64,000 nt of DNA from Aminipila butyrica (lineage in GTDB: Bacteria; Bacillota; Clostridia; Peptostreptococcales; Anaerovoracaceae). A model generated the notes under the pieces. It saw only the letters and a list, made by a program, of their open reading frames with translations. It was not told the DNA's origin and did not search any database. The translations under genes were made by a program, and so were the position numbers. Positions 54,358 to 62,896 of the stretch are shown here, piece after piece (within the stretch, counting starts at the first letter, position 1; each line of letters opens with the position of its first letter). Where the stretch lies: the NCBI RefSeq assembly GCF_010669305.1, contig NZ_CP048649.1:372001-436000 (forward strand), in the 5' to 3' direction.

Positions 54358-55521
54358 TTGAAGAAAAGATTATTGCTTTATACAGCATATGGAAAAATAA
54401 AAGGGAATATATGGAATTTAAATGATTTCTATGAAAGATTTTTGAAAGATAAGCTTCCAGAGTTAGAAGTTATTTTTCTTGATAGTCAAAGTATTGCTGC
54501 TACAAGTGTAGAGAAGAAAAGTGCATACCTTAGACGCAATTTGGCATTATTTTATCCAAGATTATTGTTGGATAGAAAGGTTGATTATTGGGTAAGTGAT
54601 AGTGAGGGGAATTTTTTAAGCCGTTTTTCTAGAGGAATTGAACTTTCTCATGGATATGGTACGAAGAAGACTCCGGGAGAAGGAGAAACAAAAACGTTTA
54701 GATTTAAGGTAAAAGAAAAAACTTTTTTAGAAAAATTAGATACATTTATAACACTCTCTGATTTTGAGAAAACCTACTATTATAGTTCCGATACTACCCA
54801 GCATCATGCAGAATACCTGCCATTGGGTTTACCAAGAAATGACCGCTTATTTGATGAAGCATACATAAGCGAATCTAAGTGTAAATTTTATAAGGAACAT
54901 GAGTTATCAGATGACACGCAGTTGGTCCTTTATGCGCCTACATGGAGAGAGTATGAGATAGAGAAGGATCCGATGTCTCGTAAGATGTTGGAAAAGTTCA
55001 ATGAAGAATTGCGTAGATTAAATCTCGTGCTACTGTATCGCCCGCATTACTGTGGCCCGACAATAAAGACAGAACTGATTGAAGGCCTATCCAACTTTAT
55101 ATACTGCGGGAATGAGATTATGGGAGACAGTCAGGAAGCTTTAGTCATTTCGGATTATATGATAACCGATTATAGCTCGATTTTTGTAGATTATCTTTTA
55201 TTGAACAGACCAGTATGTTTCTATACTTTTGATTTAGAACAGTATATTGTGCAGCGAGGCTTAGTTATAGATTATAACAACGATCAAATGACACCAGGAC
55301 CTAAATGTAACAATTTGTTGGAGTTAATTCCGTATTTTCAGCAATTAAAAGACGGAAAAGATGAGTATGCGGAAATAAGGAAGGCAGGGACGCGCTTTTT
55401 TCACAAGTATGCAGATGGTAACAGTACCAAAAGAGTTTGGCAGCATTTATTGAAAAAATTGGAGATAGAATATATATTGGATGACGAAATTATAAAGGAG
55501 GAGGAAGGTGGACCGCAATAA
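54358..55521 (+). CDS. CDP-glycerol glycerophosphotransferase family protein (TagB/TagF-like)
   Basis: 387 residues, TTG start after AAGGAGG. Hallmarks: LSHGYGTKK near residue 96, YAPTWREYE at about 198, and YMITDYSSIFVDYLLLNRPV at about 264-283. The family adds glycerol-phosphate or ribitol-phosphate units from CDP-alcohol to lipid-linked glycans (teichoic-acid-like). The upstream cytidylyltransferase could make the CDP donor. Overlaps the glycosyltransferase by 14 bases. Confidence 0.9.
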   Translation: MKKRLLLYTAYGKIKGNIWNLNDFYERFLKDKLPELEVIFLDSQSIAATSVEKKSAYLRRNLALFYPRLLLDRKVDYWVSDSEGNFLSRFSRGIELSHGYGTKKTPGEGETKTFRFKVKEKTFLEKLDTFITLSDFEKTYYYSSDTTQHHAEYLPLGLPRNDRLFDEAYISESKCKFYKEHELSDDTQLVLYAPTWREYEIEKDPMSRKMLEKFNEELRRLNLVLLYRPHYCGPTIKTELIEGLSNFIYCGNEIMGDSQEALVISDYMITDYSSIFVDYLLLNRPVCFYTFDLEQYIVQRGLVIDYNNDQMTPGPKCNNLLELIPYFQQLKDGKDEYAEIRKAGTRFFHKYADGNSTKRVWQHLLKKLEIEYILDDEIIKEEEGGPQ

Positions 55522-56776
55522 AGAGACTATACTGATTATATCTCATTTTTCTGGCGGGGAGGATATAGAGAGTGGAGTAAAGAATCTTGTGAAAGACAAT
55601 GACCGGTTTAAGTACATTGCTAATAAATTGGGCATAGGCTATTCTGTCAAAGTACTTACTTCGGCCTTTTTTCATACACAGAAAAAGCATACATCTAAAC
55701 AAAGTGAAAAACTTGGCAACTATGAGCTTATTTACATTCAGGAACCAGGATACAAGAAGAATATATGTTTGAAAAGGTTTTACAGTCATTATATTTATGG
55801 TCGTAATATAAGAAGATATCTCGAGGCTTTGGAAAAGATGCCAGCAATCATATATTGTGCCGTTCCGTCTTTAAGTGGTGCTTTTTCTGCAGTTAGATAT
55901 GCTAAAAACAAAGATATTCCTATTATTATTGATATTCAGGATATCTGGCCAGACGCTTTTAAATTAGTTTTTAATCCACCCATTGTAGGTTCGCTCATTT
56001 ATTACCCAATTAAAAAGATGGCGGACTATATTTACAGGAATGCGACAGAGATTGTTGCTGTATCGGAAACCTATTGTAAAAGGGCAGCAGCTGTGAGAAC
56101 ACTTGAGTCGCCGGGTTCAGCAATTTACTTGGGGACTTCTTTTGATGCTTTTGACAGCATTTCTCCGTTAAGTGAAGCAAAGCAGGAAAATGAAATACGT
56201 TTGATGTACATAGGAACATTAGGTCATAGCTATGATTTAAAGTGCGCCATGGATGCGTACAGAGTTGCAATTGAGAAATTAAGTAGAGCTGCTCAACTCA
56301 CTTTTTGGGTTTTGGGCGATGGCCCCCTGTTAAATGAGTTTCAGCAGTATGCACGAGACAGAAAATTAAACATAGTGTTTAAGGGCCGATTAAATTATCA
56401 AGATATGGTTGCTTACTTAAAGGATGCGGACATTGCGATTAATCCAATTGCTGGGACATCGATGGCCAGCATCATTAACAAGCATGGTGACTACGCCGCT
56501 GCTGGATTGCCAGTAGTCTCTACGCAGGACAGTGAGGAGTATAAAAGGCTATTAAATGATTTTGAGGCAGGCTTTACTTGCAAAAGTGGAGATGCGGAAG
56601 CTGTAGCAGAAAAAATATGTTTTCTCGTGGAGAATAGTGAGATTCGGAAAGCCATGTCCGCAAACAGCAGGAAAATGGGAGAGGCCTTATTTAATAGAGA
56701 CAAGACTTATAACAAGATAGAGGAAATCATAGAAGCTGTCAAAAAAGGACGAACTGATAGAGAGGGGCAACTTTAA
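55508..56776 (+). CDS. glycosyltransferase family 4 protein
   Basis: 422 residues, GTG start after GAGGAGG. GT-B fold: N-terminal ILIISHFSGGEDIESGVKNL, IIDIQDIWPDAFKLVF, and C-terminal MYIGTLGHSYDLKCAMDAYR, FKGRLNYQDMVAYLKDADI, DYAAAGLPVVSTQDSEEYKR, as in WbuB-like GT4 enzymes. Transfers a sugar to the growing lipid-linked glycan at the inner face of the membrane. The acceptor cannot be told. Confidence 0.9.
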   Translation: MDRNKETILIISHFSGGEDIESGVKNLVKDNDRFKYIANKLGIGYSVKVLTSAFFHTQKKHTSKQSEKLGNYELIYIQEPGYKKNICLKRFYSHYIYGRNIRRYLEALEKMPAIIYCAVPSLSGAFSAVRYAKNKDIPIIIDIQDIWPDAFKLVFNPPIVGSLIYYPIKKMADYIYRNATEIVAVSETYCKRAAAVRTLESPGSAIYLGTSFDAFDSISPLSEAKQENEIRLMYIGTLGHSYDLKCAMDAYRVAIEKLSRAAQLTFWVLGDGPLLNEFQQYARDRKLNIVFKGRLNYQDMVAYLKDADIAINPIAGTSMASIINKHGDYAAAGLPVVSTQDSEEYKRLLNDFEAGFTCKSGDAEAVAEKICFLVENSEIRKAMSANSRKMGEALFNRDKTYNKIEEIIEAVKKGRTDREGQL

Positions 56777-56790
56777 AGAAGGCCTTCTCC

Positions 56791-56819
56791 TTGTATCTTC
56801 TGACTAATCAGGTTATAAT
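56791..56819 (+). promoter_or_regulatory. promoter of the PglC/D/E-like operon
   Basis: TTGTAT (56791-56796), 17-base spacer, TATAAT (56814-56819). A perfect 12-base palindrome AGAAGGCCTTCT (56777-56788) lies just upstream. Confidence 0.78.
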
Positions 56820-56878
56820 AGATAGGGGATAAGGGGAGCCTAATTCCCTATATTAAATAGGAACGTAGGAATTAGTAA

Positions 56879-57484
56879 ATGTATAATCAAGTAATCAAAC
56901 GATTTTTCGATATATGTATTTCATTGATAGCATTGGTGGTTTTATCACCACTATTTTTGATTGTTACTATATTGGTTCGTAAAAAGCTTGGAACGCCTGC
57001 GATTTTTAGGCAGGAGCGGCCAGGATTCCATGGTGAAATTTTTCGAATGTATAAGTTTCGAAGCATGACAGATAAAAGGGATGCAGATGGTAATTTGCTG
57101 CCGGATGAGATTCGACTGACTGGTTTTGGCAGGAGGCTTCGAGCAACCTCTTTGGACGAGTTGCCGGAGTTATGGAATATTTTAAAAGGGGATATGAGTT
57201 TTGTAGGACCTAGACCACTCTTAGTTCAGTATCTGCCCTTGTATAATGAAGAGCAGCGCAGGAGGCACGATGTGAGGCCGGGTTTGACTGGATGGGCTCA
57301 AGTGAATGGGCGAAACAGCATAAGTTGGACGGAGAAATTTAAGTTGGATATCTGGTATGTGAATCATTGTTCCTTTTTAGTTGATTTAAAGATTATAGGG
57401 ACTACAATTAAAAAAGTTTTTTCTAGAGCAGATATCAACCAAGAGGGGCAAGCTACAGCAGAAGACTTTACAGGCCATAACTAA
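56879..57484 (+). CDS. phosphoglycosyl transferase (PglC/WcaJ-type sugar transferase)
   Basis: 201 residues. One N-terminal membrane helix (about 12-32), then FRQERPGFHGEIFRMYKFRS, ATSLDELPELWNILKGDMSF, VGPRPLLVQYLPLYNEEQ and RPGLTGWAQVNGRNSISW, all typical. Transfers a sugar-1-phosphate, probably a diacetamido sugar, to undecaprenyl phosphate and so begins glycan assembly. The ribosome site (AGGA) is weak. Confidence 0.93.
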   Translation: MYNQVIKRFFDICISLIALVVLSPLFLIVTILVRKKLGTPAIFRQERPGFHGEIFRMYKFRSMTDKRDADGNLLPDEIRLTGFGRRLRATSLDELPELWNILKGDMSFVGPRPLLVQYLPLYNEEQRRRHDVRPGLTGWAQVNGRNSISWTEKFKLDIWYVNHCSFLVDLKIIGTTIKKVFSRADINQEGQATAEDFTGHN

Positions 57485-57495
57485 GGAGAGAAGCG

Positions 57496-58146
57496 ATGAA
57501 AGAGAACATAATTGTTTTAGGTAGTGGGCAACATGCCAGAGTTGTGCTGTATAACATTGCAGAGCAAGACCGATATAATGTCGCTGCTTTTTTGGATGCC
57601 GATTTCAGTAAAGTTGGGCAGCAATTTGAAGGCATTCAGATTGTGGGAGATTATTCGCCTAAAAGTTTAGAGGTTGTTAGGGAGAGATACAAAACCAATA
57701 AGTTCTTTATTGGTTTTGGCAATATGGCATATAGAAAAATTGCTTTTCAGACTATGGTAGACAATGGATGGGAGGCAGTCAACATTATACATCCTAATGC
57801 AGTAATTTCACCACAGGCAAAAATTGGTGATGGAGTATTGATTGAATGCGGGTGTTTAATAACTCCTAATCCTGTTATAGGAGACAACGTAGTTGTAAAT
57901 ACAGGGACTCAGGTTAATCATGATAATCTTGTAGAAGATCATGTGTACCTCGCCTCAGGAGTGGTTTTATCCGGAGGAGTTACCATAAAGGAAAATACTT
58001 TAATTGATGATGGTGTTATTGTAACGTTGGGGCATGCGGTTGGTTCATGTTGCGTTATAGGAGCAGGAAGTGTTGTCACTAAAGACATCGAAGATGGCGT
58101 TATTGCCTATGGAAATCCGTGCAAGGTGGTTCGGACAAATAAATAG
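57496..58146 (+). CDS. NeuD/PglD-type sugar O/N-acetyltransferase
   Basis: 216 residues; AAGGAGAGAAG before the ATG. N-terminal Rossmann-like PglD domain (IIVLGSGQHARVVLYNI), then left-handed beta helix repeats (VISPQAKIGDGVLIE, VNTGTQVNHDNLVEDHVYLA, GVTIKENTLIDDGVIV) ending VIGAGSVVTKDIEDGV. Likely acetylates the 4-amino group made by the next enzyme, giving a UDP-diacetamido sugar (bacillosamine-like). Confidence 0.9.
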   Translation: MKENIIVLGSGQHARVVLYNIAEQDRYNVAAFLDADFSKVGQQFEGIQIVGDYSPKSLEVVRERYKTNKFFIGFGNMAYRKIAFQTMVDNGWEAVNIIHPNAVISPQAKIGDGVLIECGCLITPNPVIGDNVVVNTGTQVNHDNLVEDHVYLASGVVLSGGVTIKENTLIDDGVIVTLGHAVGSCCVIGAGSVVTKDIEDGVIAYGNPCKVVRTNK

Positions 58147-58169
58147 GAAAATTTTAAGAGGGTAAGCAA

Positions 58170-59357
58170 ATGGAAAAGAAGCAGATACCGTTAAGTGTAC
58201 CTAATTTAGACATAGAGATAGTAGATAATTTGAGGGAGTGTATTGAAACTGGATGGGTATCTACGGGAGGCCGATTTATTGCAGAATTTGAGCAGAAGAT
58301 GGCCTCTTATGTAGGCATTAAAGATGCTGTTTCAGCTCAAAGTGGAACAGCGGGTCTTCATGTGGCACTGCGGATTTTGGGTGTGAGTGCTGGTGATGAG
58401 GTCCTAGTGCCTACGTTAACCTTTGTGGCAGGGGTAAACCCAGTAAAATATCTGGGCGCAGAGCCGGTGTTTATGGACTGTGACGATTCCTTATGCATGG
58501 ATCCAGAGAAATTGGAATCTTTCTGTGCGGAGGAGTGTGCGCTGGAGGGAAATCAGCTGATTAATAAGGTCACAGGGCGAACCGTTAAGGCCATTGTAGT
58601 GGTACATATTTTTGGAAATCTAGCTCAGATGGAACGGATTATGGCTATTGCGGCGCAGTATAACCTAAAAGTTCTAGAGGATGCCACAGAGGCCTTGGGC
58701 AGTTATTATGCAGAAGGTAAATATCAAGGGTATTTTTCTGGTACGGTGGCGGATATGGGGGTGTACTCTTTCAATGCCAATAAGATTATCACTACCGGTG
58801 GTGGTGGCATGATTGTATCCCGCAATCAGGAATACCTGGATGAAGCCCGGTACTTGACGATAACGGCCAAGAAGACCTCAGCGGAAGAAATGCTTTTTTT
58901 TGTTCATGGAGAGGTGGGGTACAACTACCGAATGCTTAATTTGCAGGCAGCTTTGGGAGTTAGCCAAATGGATCAGTTAGAGCAGTTCATTGAGACCAAG
59001 AAGATGAACTATCGGGTATACCAAGAGCAGTTGAAGGACTTAGCGGAGGACGGATTGGTTTCCCTGCTGCCTTTCAGAGAGGGCATAAGAGCCAATCATT
59101 GGTTTTATTCCCTGTATATCGATGATAAACGATTTGGTGAAAGTCGGGATGAACTTATGCACCGCCTTATTGAAAATGGCATTCAGTGCCGGCCAGTGTG
59201 GAAGTTGATTCACACCTTAGAGCCGTATAAGGATGCTCAGCACTATAAAATTGATAAAGCAATAGATTATGCAGACCACATATTAAACGTGCCTTGTTCG
59301 ACCAATTTGATGGCGGATGAGGTGCGGCATGTTTGTCAGATGATTAAAAATAAGTAG
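58170..59357 (+). CDS. LegC/PglE-type DegT/DnrJ/EryC1 aminotransferase
   Basis: 395 residues. PLP enzyme: SVPNLDIEIVDNLRECIETG, WVSTGGRFIAEFEQKM, AQSGTAGLHVALRIL, DATEALGSYY, and Lys205 in SFNANKIITTGGGG as Schiff-base lysine. Adds an amino group to C4 of a UDP-4-keto-6-deoxy-GlcNAc. The 4,6-dehydratase (PglF/LegB) that makes the substrate is not seen in the window; the two epimerases do not carry the large membrane dehydratase layout. Confidence 0.92.
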   Translation: MEKKQIPLSVPNLDIEIVDNLRECIETGWVSTGGRFIAEFEQKMASYVGIKDAVSAQSGTAGLHVALRILGVSAGDEVLVPTLTFVAGVNPVKYLGAEPVFMDCDDSLCMDPEKLESFCAEECALEGNQLINKVTGRTVKAIVVVHIFGNLAQMERIMAIAAQYNLKVLEDATEALGSYYAEGKYQGYFSGTVADMGVYSFNANKIITTGGGGMIVSRNQEYLDEARYLTITAKKTSAEEMLFFVHGEVGYNYRMLNLQAALGVSQMDQLEQFIETKKMNYRVYQEQLKDLAEDGLVSLLPFREGIRANHWFYSLYIDDKRFGESRDELMHRLIENGIQCRPVWKLIHTLEPYKDAQHYKIDKAIDYADHILNVPCSTNLMADEVRHVCQMIKNK

Positions 59358-59369
59358 GAGGGGGAGACA

Positions 59370-60218
59370 ATGAACCCAGTATTAAAATACCGCGGTGGTA
59401 AGTTTCGTGAAATTCCCCGTTTTTTACAGTATATACCTGATGATTTTGATCGGTATCTAGAACCTTTTTTTGGTGGGGGAGCCGTATATTTCTACCTGGA
59501 ACCAGACTGTGCCATCCTCAACGATGTCAATACTCGGTTGATCAATTTTTATTCAGAGCTCCGAAACCATTACCCCGAGATGAGAAAACAGCTCAATCAG
59601 CTACAATCGGAATATGAGGCAAATCAAGCAGATTTTAAGGAGAGAAAGCTTTTACAGCCGGAGGCTATAGTGCCTAACGCCAATGAAGAGCTTTATTACC
59701 GGTTACGGACTTTATATAATCATCCCGATGAGACTTTTCTGGATGGGGTGCTGTATTTTTTTATCAATAAGACAGCTTATTCGGGAATGATTCGCTACAA
59801 TAACAGTGGAGAGTATAATGTGCCCTTTGGTCGTTACCCTAATTTCAATACCCGGTTGATGACTCAGCAGCATAGTGATTTGCTCCAAGGGGCAGAGTTG
59901 TTCAATGTGGATTATAGTCAGATTTTTGATATGGCTCAGGAAAATGATTTTATGTTTCTGGATCCCCCGTATGACTGTGTATTCAATGATTATGGCAATG
60001 TAGATATGGCGAATGGCTTTGATGAGGAACAGCATCGGCGATTGGCGGCAGACTTTCGCAATTTGCCATGCCGGACTCTGATGGTAATTGGCAAGACCTC
60101 GCTAACAGAGGAGTTGTATGGCGAATACGTTATCGACGAGTATTACAAGAATTATTCGGTGAATATCCGAAATCGTTTTAACAATGATAAGATGCACTTG
60201 GTGGTGCAAAATTATTAA
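59370..60218 (+). CDS. DNA adenine (N6) methyltransferase, D12 class
   Basis: 282 residues, AGGAGGGGG before the ATG. KYRGGKFREIPRFLQYIP at the N-terminus, SAM loop EPFFGGGAVYF at about 31-41, NKTAYSGMIRYNNSGEYN, and catalytic FLDPPYDCVFNDYG (DPPY at 198-201). Methylates adenine in a short site (GATC-like in the Dam branch, not proven). No restriction enzyme or specificity subunit is near. It is the last gene of the PglC/D/E series, 12 bases after the aminotransferase. Confidence 0.92.
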   Translation: MNPVLKYRGGKFREIPRFLQYIPDDFDRYLEPFFGGGAVYFYLEPDCAILNDVNTRLINFYSELRNHYPEMRKQLNQLQSEYEANQADFKERKLLQPEAIVPNANEELYYRLRTLYNHPDETFLDGVLYFFINKTAYSGMIRYNNSGEYNVPFGRYPNFNTRLMTQQHSDLLQGAELFNVDYSQIFDMAQENDFMFLDPPYDCVFNDYGNVDMANGFDEEQHRRLAADFRNLPCRTLMVIGKTSLTEELYGEYVIDEYYKNYSVNIRNRFNNDKMHLVVQNY

Positions 60219-60235
60219 GAAATACAAGGCTTAGA

Positions 60236-60265
60236 GACCAGCAGGAACAATCCTGCTGGTCTTTT
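60236..60265 (+). terminator. rho-independent terminator after the methyltransferase
   Basis: Perfect 11-base arms GACCAGCAGGA/TCCTGCTGGTC, ACAA loop, TTTT. Confidence 0.9.
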
Positions 60266-60270
60266 GATAA

Positions 60271-60311
60271 TAAAAAATAATCGCCTAATAAGTCCAAGCC
60301 TTAGGCGATTA
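60271..60311 (-). terminator. rho-independent terminator for the minus-strand genes
   Basis: Arms TAATCGCCTAA and TTAGGCGATTA; on the minus strand followed by TTTTTTA. Confidence 0.85.
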
Positions 60312-60322
60312 CTTCAAAATAC

Positions 60323-60694
60323 TTATTTATCTTCGGGGAGATCCACATAGAAGCAACGCTTTACAGGCTCCGTTGATCCCCTTTTCCTTTTTTTGGGGAG
60401 CGTTTCAGCAAAGGGTCTATCTGAACCATCTGGATTCTTATCTAAAACTTTAAGAATTTCGGCTTCACTGTATCCCAGCAATTTAGAAATCTCGTTCGGT
60501 TTCATCCCCTTTTTTACTAGACGGGTAAAAACTGCCCGTAGTGCCCGGTACATACCTAGCTGAAGTCCCTGTTGCCTTCCTTCTTTAAGTCCTATCGCTA
60601 GACCTTCTTCGGCACCTTCTTGCCGAATCTTTGCTTTCTCCATTGTGTCATTATATTGTTGGAGCAGTTCAGCAACATCTTCGTATTTATCCAT
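60323..60694 (-). CDS. small protein resembling the C-terminus of Rpn/PD-(D/E)XK nuclease family
   Basis: 123 residues; GGGAG 9 bases before the ATG, so it can be translated. Contains the Gly-spaced helix typical of the tail of Rpn-type transposase-like nucleases (GLAIGLKEGRQQGLQLGMYR) and the helical segment KPNEISKLLGYSEAEILKV. The nuclease catalytic domain is absent. It may be a remnant or a separately expressed tail fragment. The C-terminal basic segment KKRKRGSTEPVKR is unusual. Confidence 0.6.
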   Translation of the reverse strand: MDKYEDVAELLQQYNDTMEKAKIRQEGAEEGLAIGLKEGRQQGLQLGMYRALRAVFTRLVKKGMKPNEISKLLGYSEAEILKVLDKNPDGSDRPFAETLPKKRKRGSTEPVKRCFYVDLPEDK

Positions 60695-60730
60695 ATTTTA
60701 GTTCTCCCGAAATCATCAAGTATAACTACA

Positions 60731-62698
60731 CTAAATACGCTGTCCCTTTTTTAACATGATATTGATAGCAATTCCTGTACCTAAAAGTCCATAAAACATC
60801 GGCATGACCGAAACAGTAGAATCGTCTACAAAACCAGAGACTAAGAAACCACAAATCCCCAAGAAGATTCCAAGTCCAGTGTATTCCGTAAAGGTATGAA
60901 ATTCACGTTTCCAGAAACAGCGGATGCTTTGGGCGATGTAAATCAACCAGAGGGCGCACAGTGCCAGTACGGATATCCCGCCGGTACCAATCCAGGCATC
61001 GAGATACATGTTGTGGGGTTTATCAGTGACTATATTTAGCTTCCAATCTGCATTGTATTTTCCTACATAATCGTTTTGAGGGAAATAAATGCAATAGGTG
61101 TCTGCGCCGTGACCTATCAAGGCAGTAGATTTCATCATTGGGAGGGTCCGCGACCAAATATAGCCTCGGCCACTGCCAAAGTCTTGATTATCTGTCCATC
61201 CTATGGCAGGGACTTTGCTCAAAGGAACCAGATTGCCCAGGGTATTTCGGTAGCGGACATCTTGGCCTTCTATGATGGCAAAGGTCCATTCGGTGTCATC
61301 AATGCTGATAATAAAGTAGTTGATGCCGGCAGAGTCTTGTGCTGGACCGATAATGAAGTTGGCAAACCGTTCATCGTCAATACGGAAGGTATTGCTAGGG
61401 CTTTCAAGGGGGGTAATGTTTAAATCTTTTCCATCCCCATCGGTAATTTTAATAGCTATGGGGTTTTGAGGATAAGTGGTGAATGTTACAGCGTTGCCTT
61501 CATAGCTTATATTAATATCGTTGCCTTCTGTACTGATGTAGTCGATATAACCTCTGTCAGAAGAACTGTCCGAATCTGTTTTTGTCTCTGTTTTGTTCGT
61601 TTGCTCCGTACCCAGAACACCGTGGGCGGCTCCGGTTAATTCCGGCATCCATCGTTCATAAGTAATACCTCCGATAATTAATGTAAGGATTAATAGGCTA
61701 ATCAGCGGCTTCCACCAATTGATTATTGTTTTGTTTAACAGTATTATGGCAATGACCACTACAGCAAACATCCCTAGAAATCCACCCGAAGACTGGGAGC
61801 CAATGAGATTATACATATTTAAACCAAAGAGGCCTGCCCATAGAAGTTTCTTCCAGAAAGGTTCAGTTTTGCCCTTCGATACAGAATGGATGAACAGTAG
61901 TCCAAAAAGTGGCAACAGTAGGGTTAGATAAAAGGATACATAATTAATATTGTAAACCGTCTGATAGATCTCTCGGTTCTTAAAAGTAAAAGTAAGGCTA
62001 TCTACTTGGTCCCAGAACCAAGTAGGCGTAATCAATTTTTTCCCTAATGAAGTTTGAAAAAAATCGTGATTTAAAGCTTGAGAAAGCCCCAAAAGACTCA
62101 GCAGAAAGCTGACTGCCGCTGTAGGATAGATAATCCATTTCACATTTCTTTCATGGTTTATCGTATTTATCACAAAAAACAACATAACCATGTATGCCAG
62201 GAGGGTAACCGTACCCTCAAATCGATCATTCCACCCCCACAGGGAAAAATCCTTGTATTCCGACAATCCATGGGAAATCATTACAAAGAGCATATACACA
62301 CCCATAGGTATGTAATAAGACGAACGCTTGATGAAAAAGGACTGGGTAAAAACCCGGTACAGCAGAAACACTAGCGCCAGCACTGCACAAATCACAATAG
62401 CCACCATCTTGTAATAACTAAAAAATTCGGTCAAGTCGTTACCGCTGTTAGTCCAAAAAAATTGGCTCATAGGACGTTGGTAGTCGTGCATCCTGACAAT
62501 AGTGATGATGCAGGCTGTAAAAAACAAGGCCGGTAACATCTGGAACCAGTGAGATGCCTCGTCTATTCTCGGTGCCATACTCATGGAATAAAGATAATCG
62601 GATTTTCGTCCGGAGGTCACAGATTTGTGGGGCATATGCGTGTTGCCTTGCTGCTTAGAAGAAGTAGCTTTATTCCCCAATTTGTTTTTATTTTTCAT
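60731..62698 (-). CDS. O-antigen ligase family (Wzy_C) membrane protein
   Basis: 655 residues from the ATG at 62698 (GGGGG upstream). About twelve membrane helices and one large outer loop of about 150 residues between the fifth-from-last helices (containing TEQTNKTETKTDSDSSSDRG and IGHGADTYCIYFPQNDY). KPHNMYLDAWIGTGGISVLA fits the Wzy_C motif. Such proteins ligate or polymerise lipid-linked glycans, and some act as O-oligosaccharyltransferases for proteins. The neighbouring PglC/D/E-like genes and SLH proteins make surface-protein glycosylation a possible role. Confidence 0.85.
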   Translation of the reverse strand: MKNKNKLGNKATSSKQQGNTHMPHKSVTSGRKSDYLYSMSMAPRIDEASHWFQMLPALFFTACIITIVRMHDYQRPMSQFFWTNSGNDLTEFFSYYKMVAIVICAVLALVFLLYRVFTQSFFIKRSSYYIPMGVYMLFVMISHGLSEYKDFSLWGWNDRFEGTVTLLAYMVMLFFVINTINHERNVKWIIYPTAAVSFLLSLLGLSQALNHDFFQTSLGKKLITPTWFWDQVDSLTFTFKNREIYQTVYNINYVSFYLTLLLPLFGLLFIHSVSKGKTEPFWKKLLWAGLFGLNMYNLIGSQSSGGFLGMFAVVVIAIILLNKTIINWWKPLISLLILTLIIGGITYERWMPELTGAAHGVLGTEQTNKTETKTDSDSSSDRGYIDYISTEGNDINISYEGNAVTFTTYPQNPIAIKITDGDGKDLNITPLESPSNTFRIDDERFANFIIGPAQDSAGINYFIISIDDTEWTFAIIEGQDVRYRNTLGNLVPLSKVPAIGWTDNQDFGSGRGYIWSRTLPMMKSTALIGHGADTYCIYFPQNDYVGKYNADWKLNIVTDKPHNMYLDAWIGTGGISVLALCALWLIYIAQSIRCFWKREFHTFTEYTGLGIFLGICGFLVSGFVDDSTVSVMPMFYGLLGTGIAINIMLKKGQRI

Positions 62699-62812
62699 GT
62701 ATAAATTCCCCCAATGTACAATTTTAATTATAGCCACTTTATTATATCTCAGAGATGGGTAAATTGCAATTGCCTCGATGAAAAGAACAAATTTGCAAGA
62801 ATTAAATCTAAT

Positions 62813-62847
62813 AAAAAATGCAGGCAAAAATTTCTTCTGCCTGCATG
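62813..62847 (-). terminator. rho-independent terminator of the TolC-family gene
   Basis: Arms ATGCAGGCA and TGCCTGCAT with an 11-base loop; TTTTTTA follows on the minus strand. Confidence 0.88.
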
Positions 62848-62896
62848 AGAACCCCTGTTAAAATACTCAGAAGTTCAACTTATATTGCCCATAATC

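Noticed and set aside
61076..61423. Plus-strand open frame inside the O-antigen ligase gene
   Set aside because: Lies entirely within a well-supported minus gene; no ribosome site or family signature.
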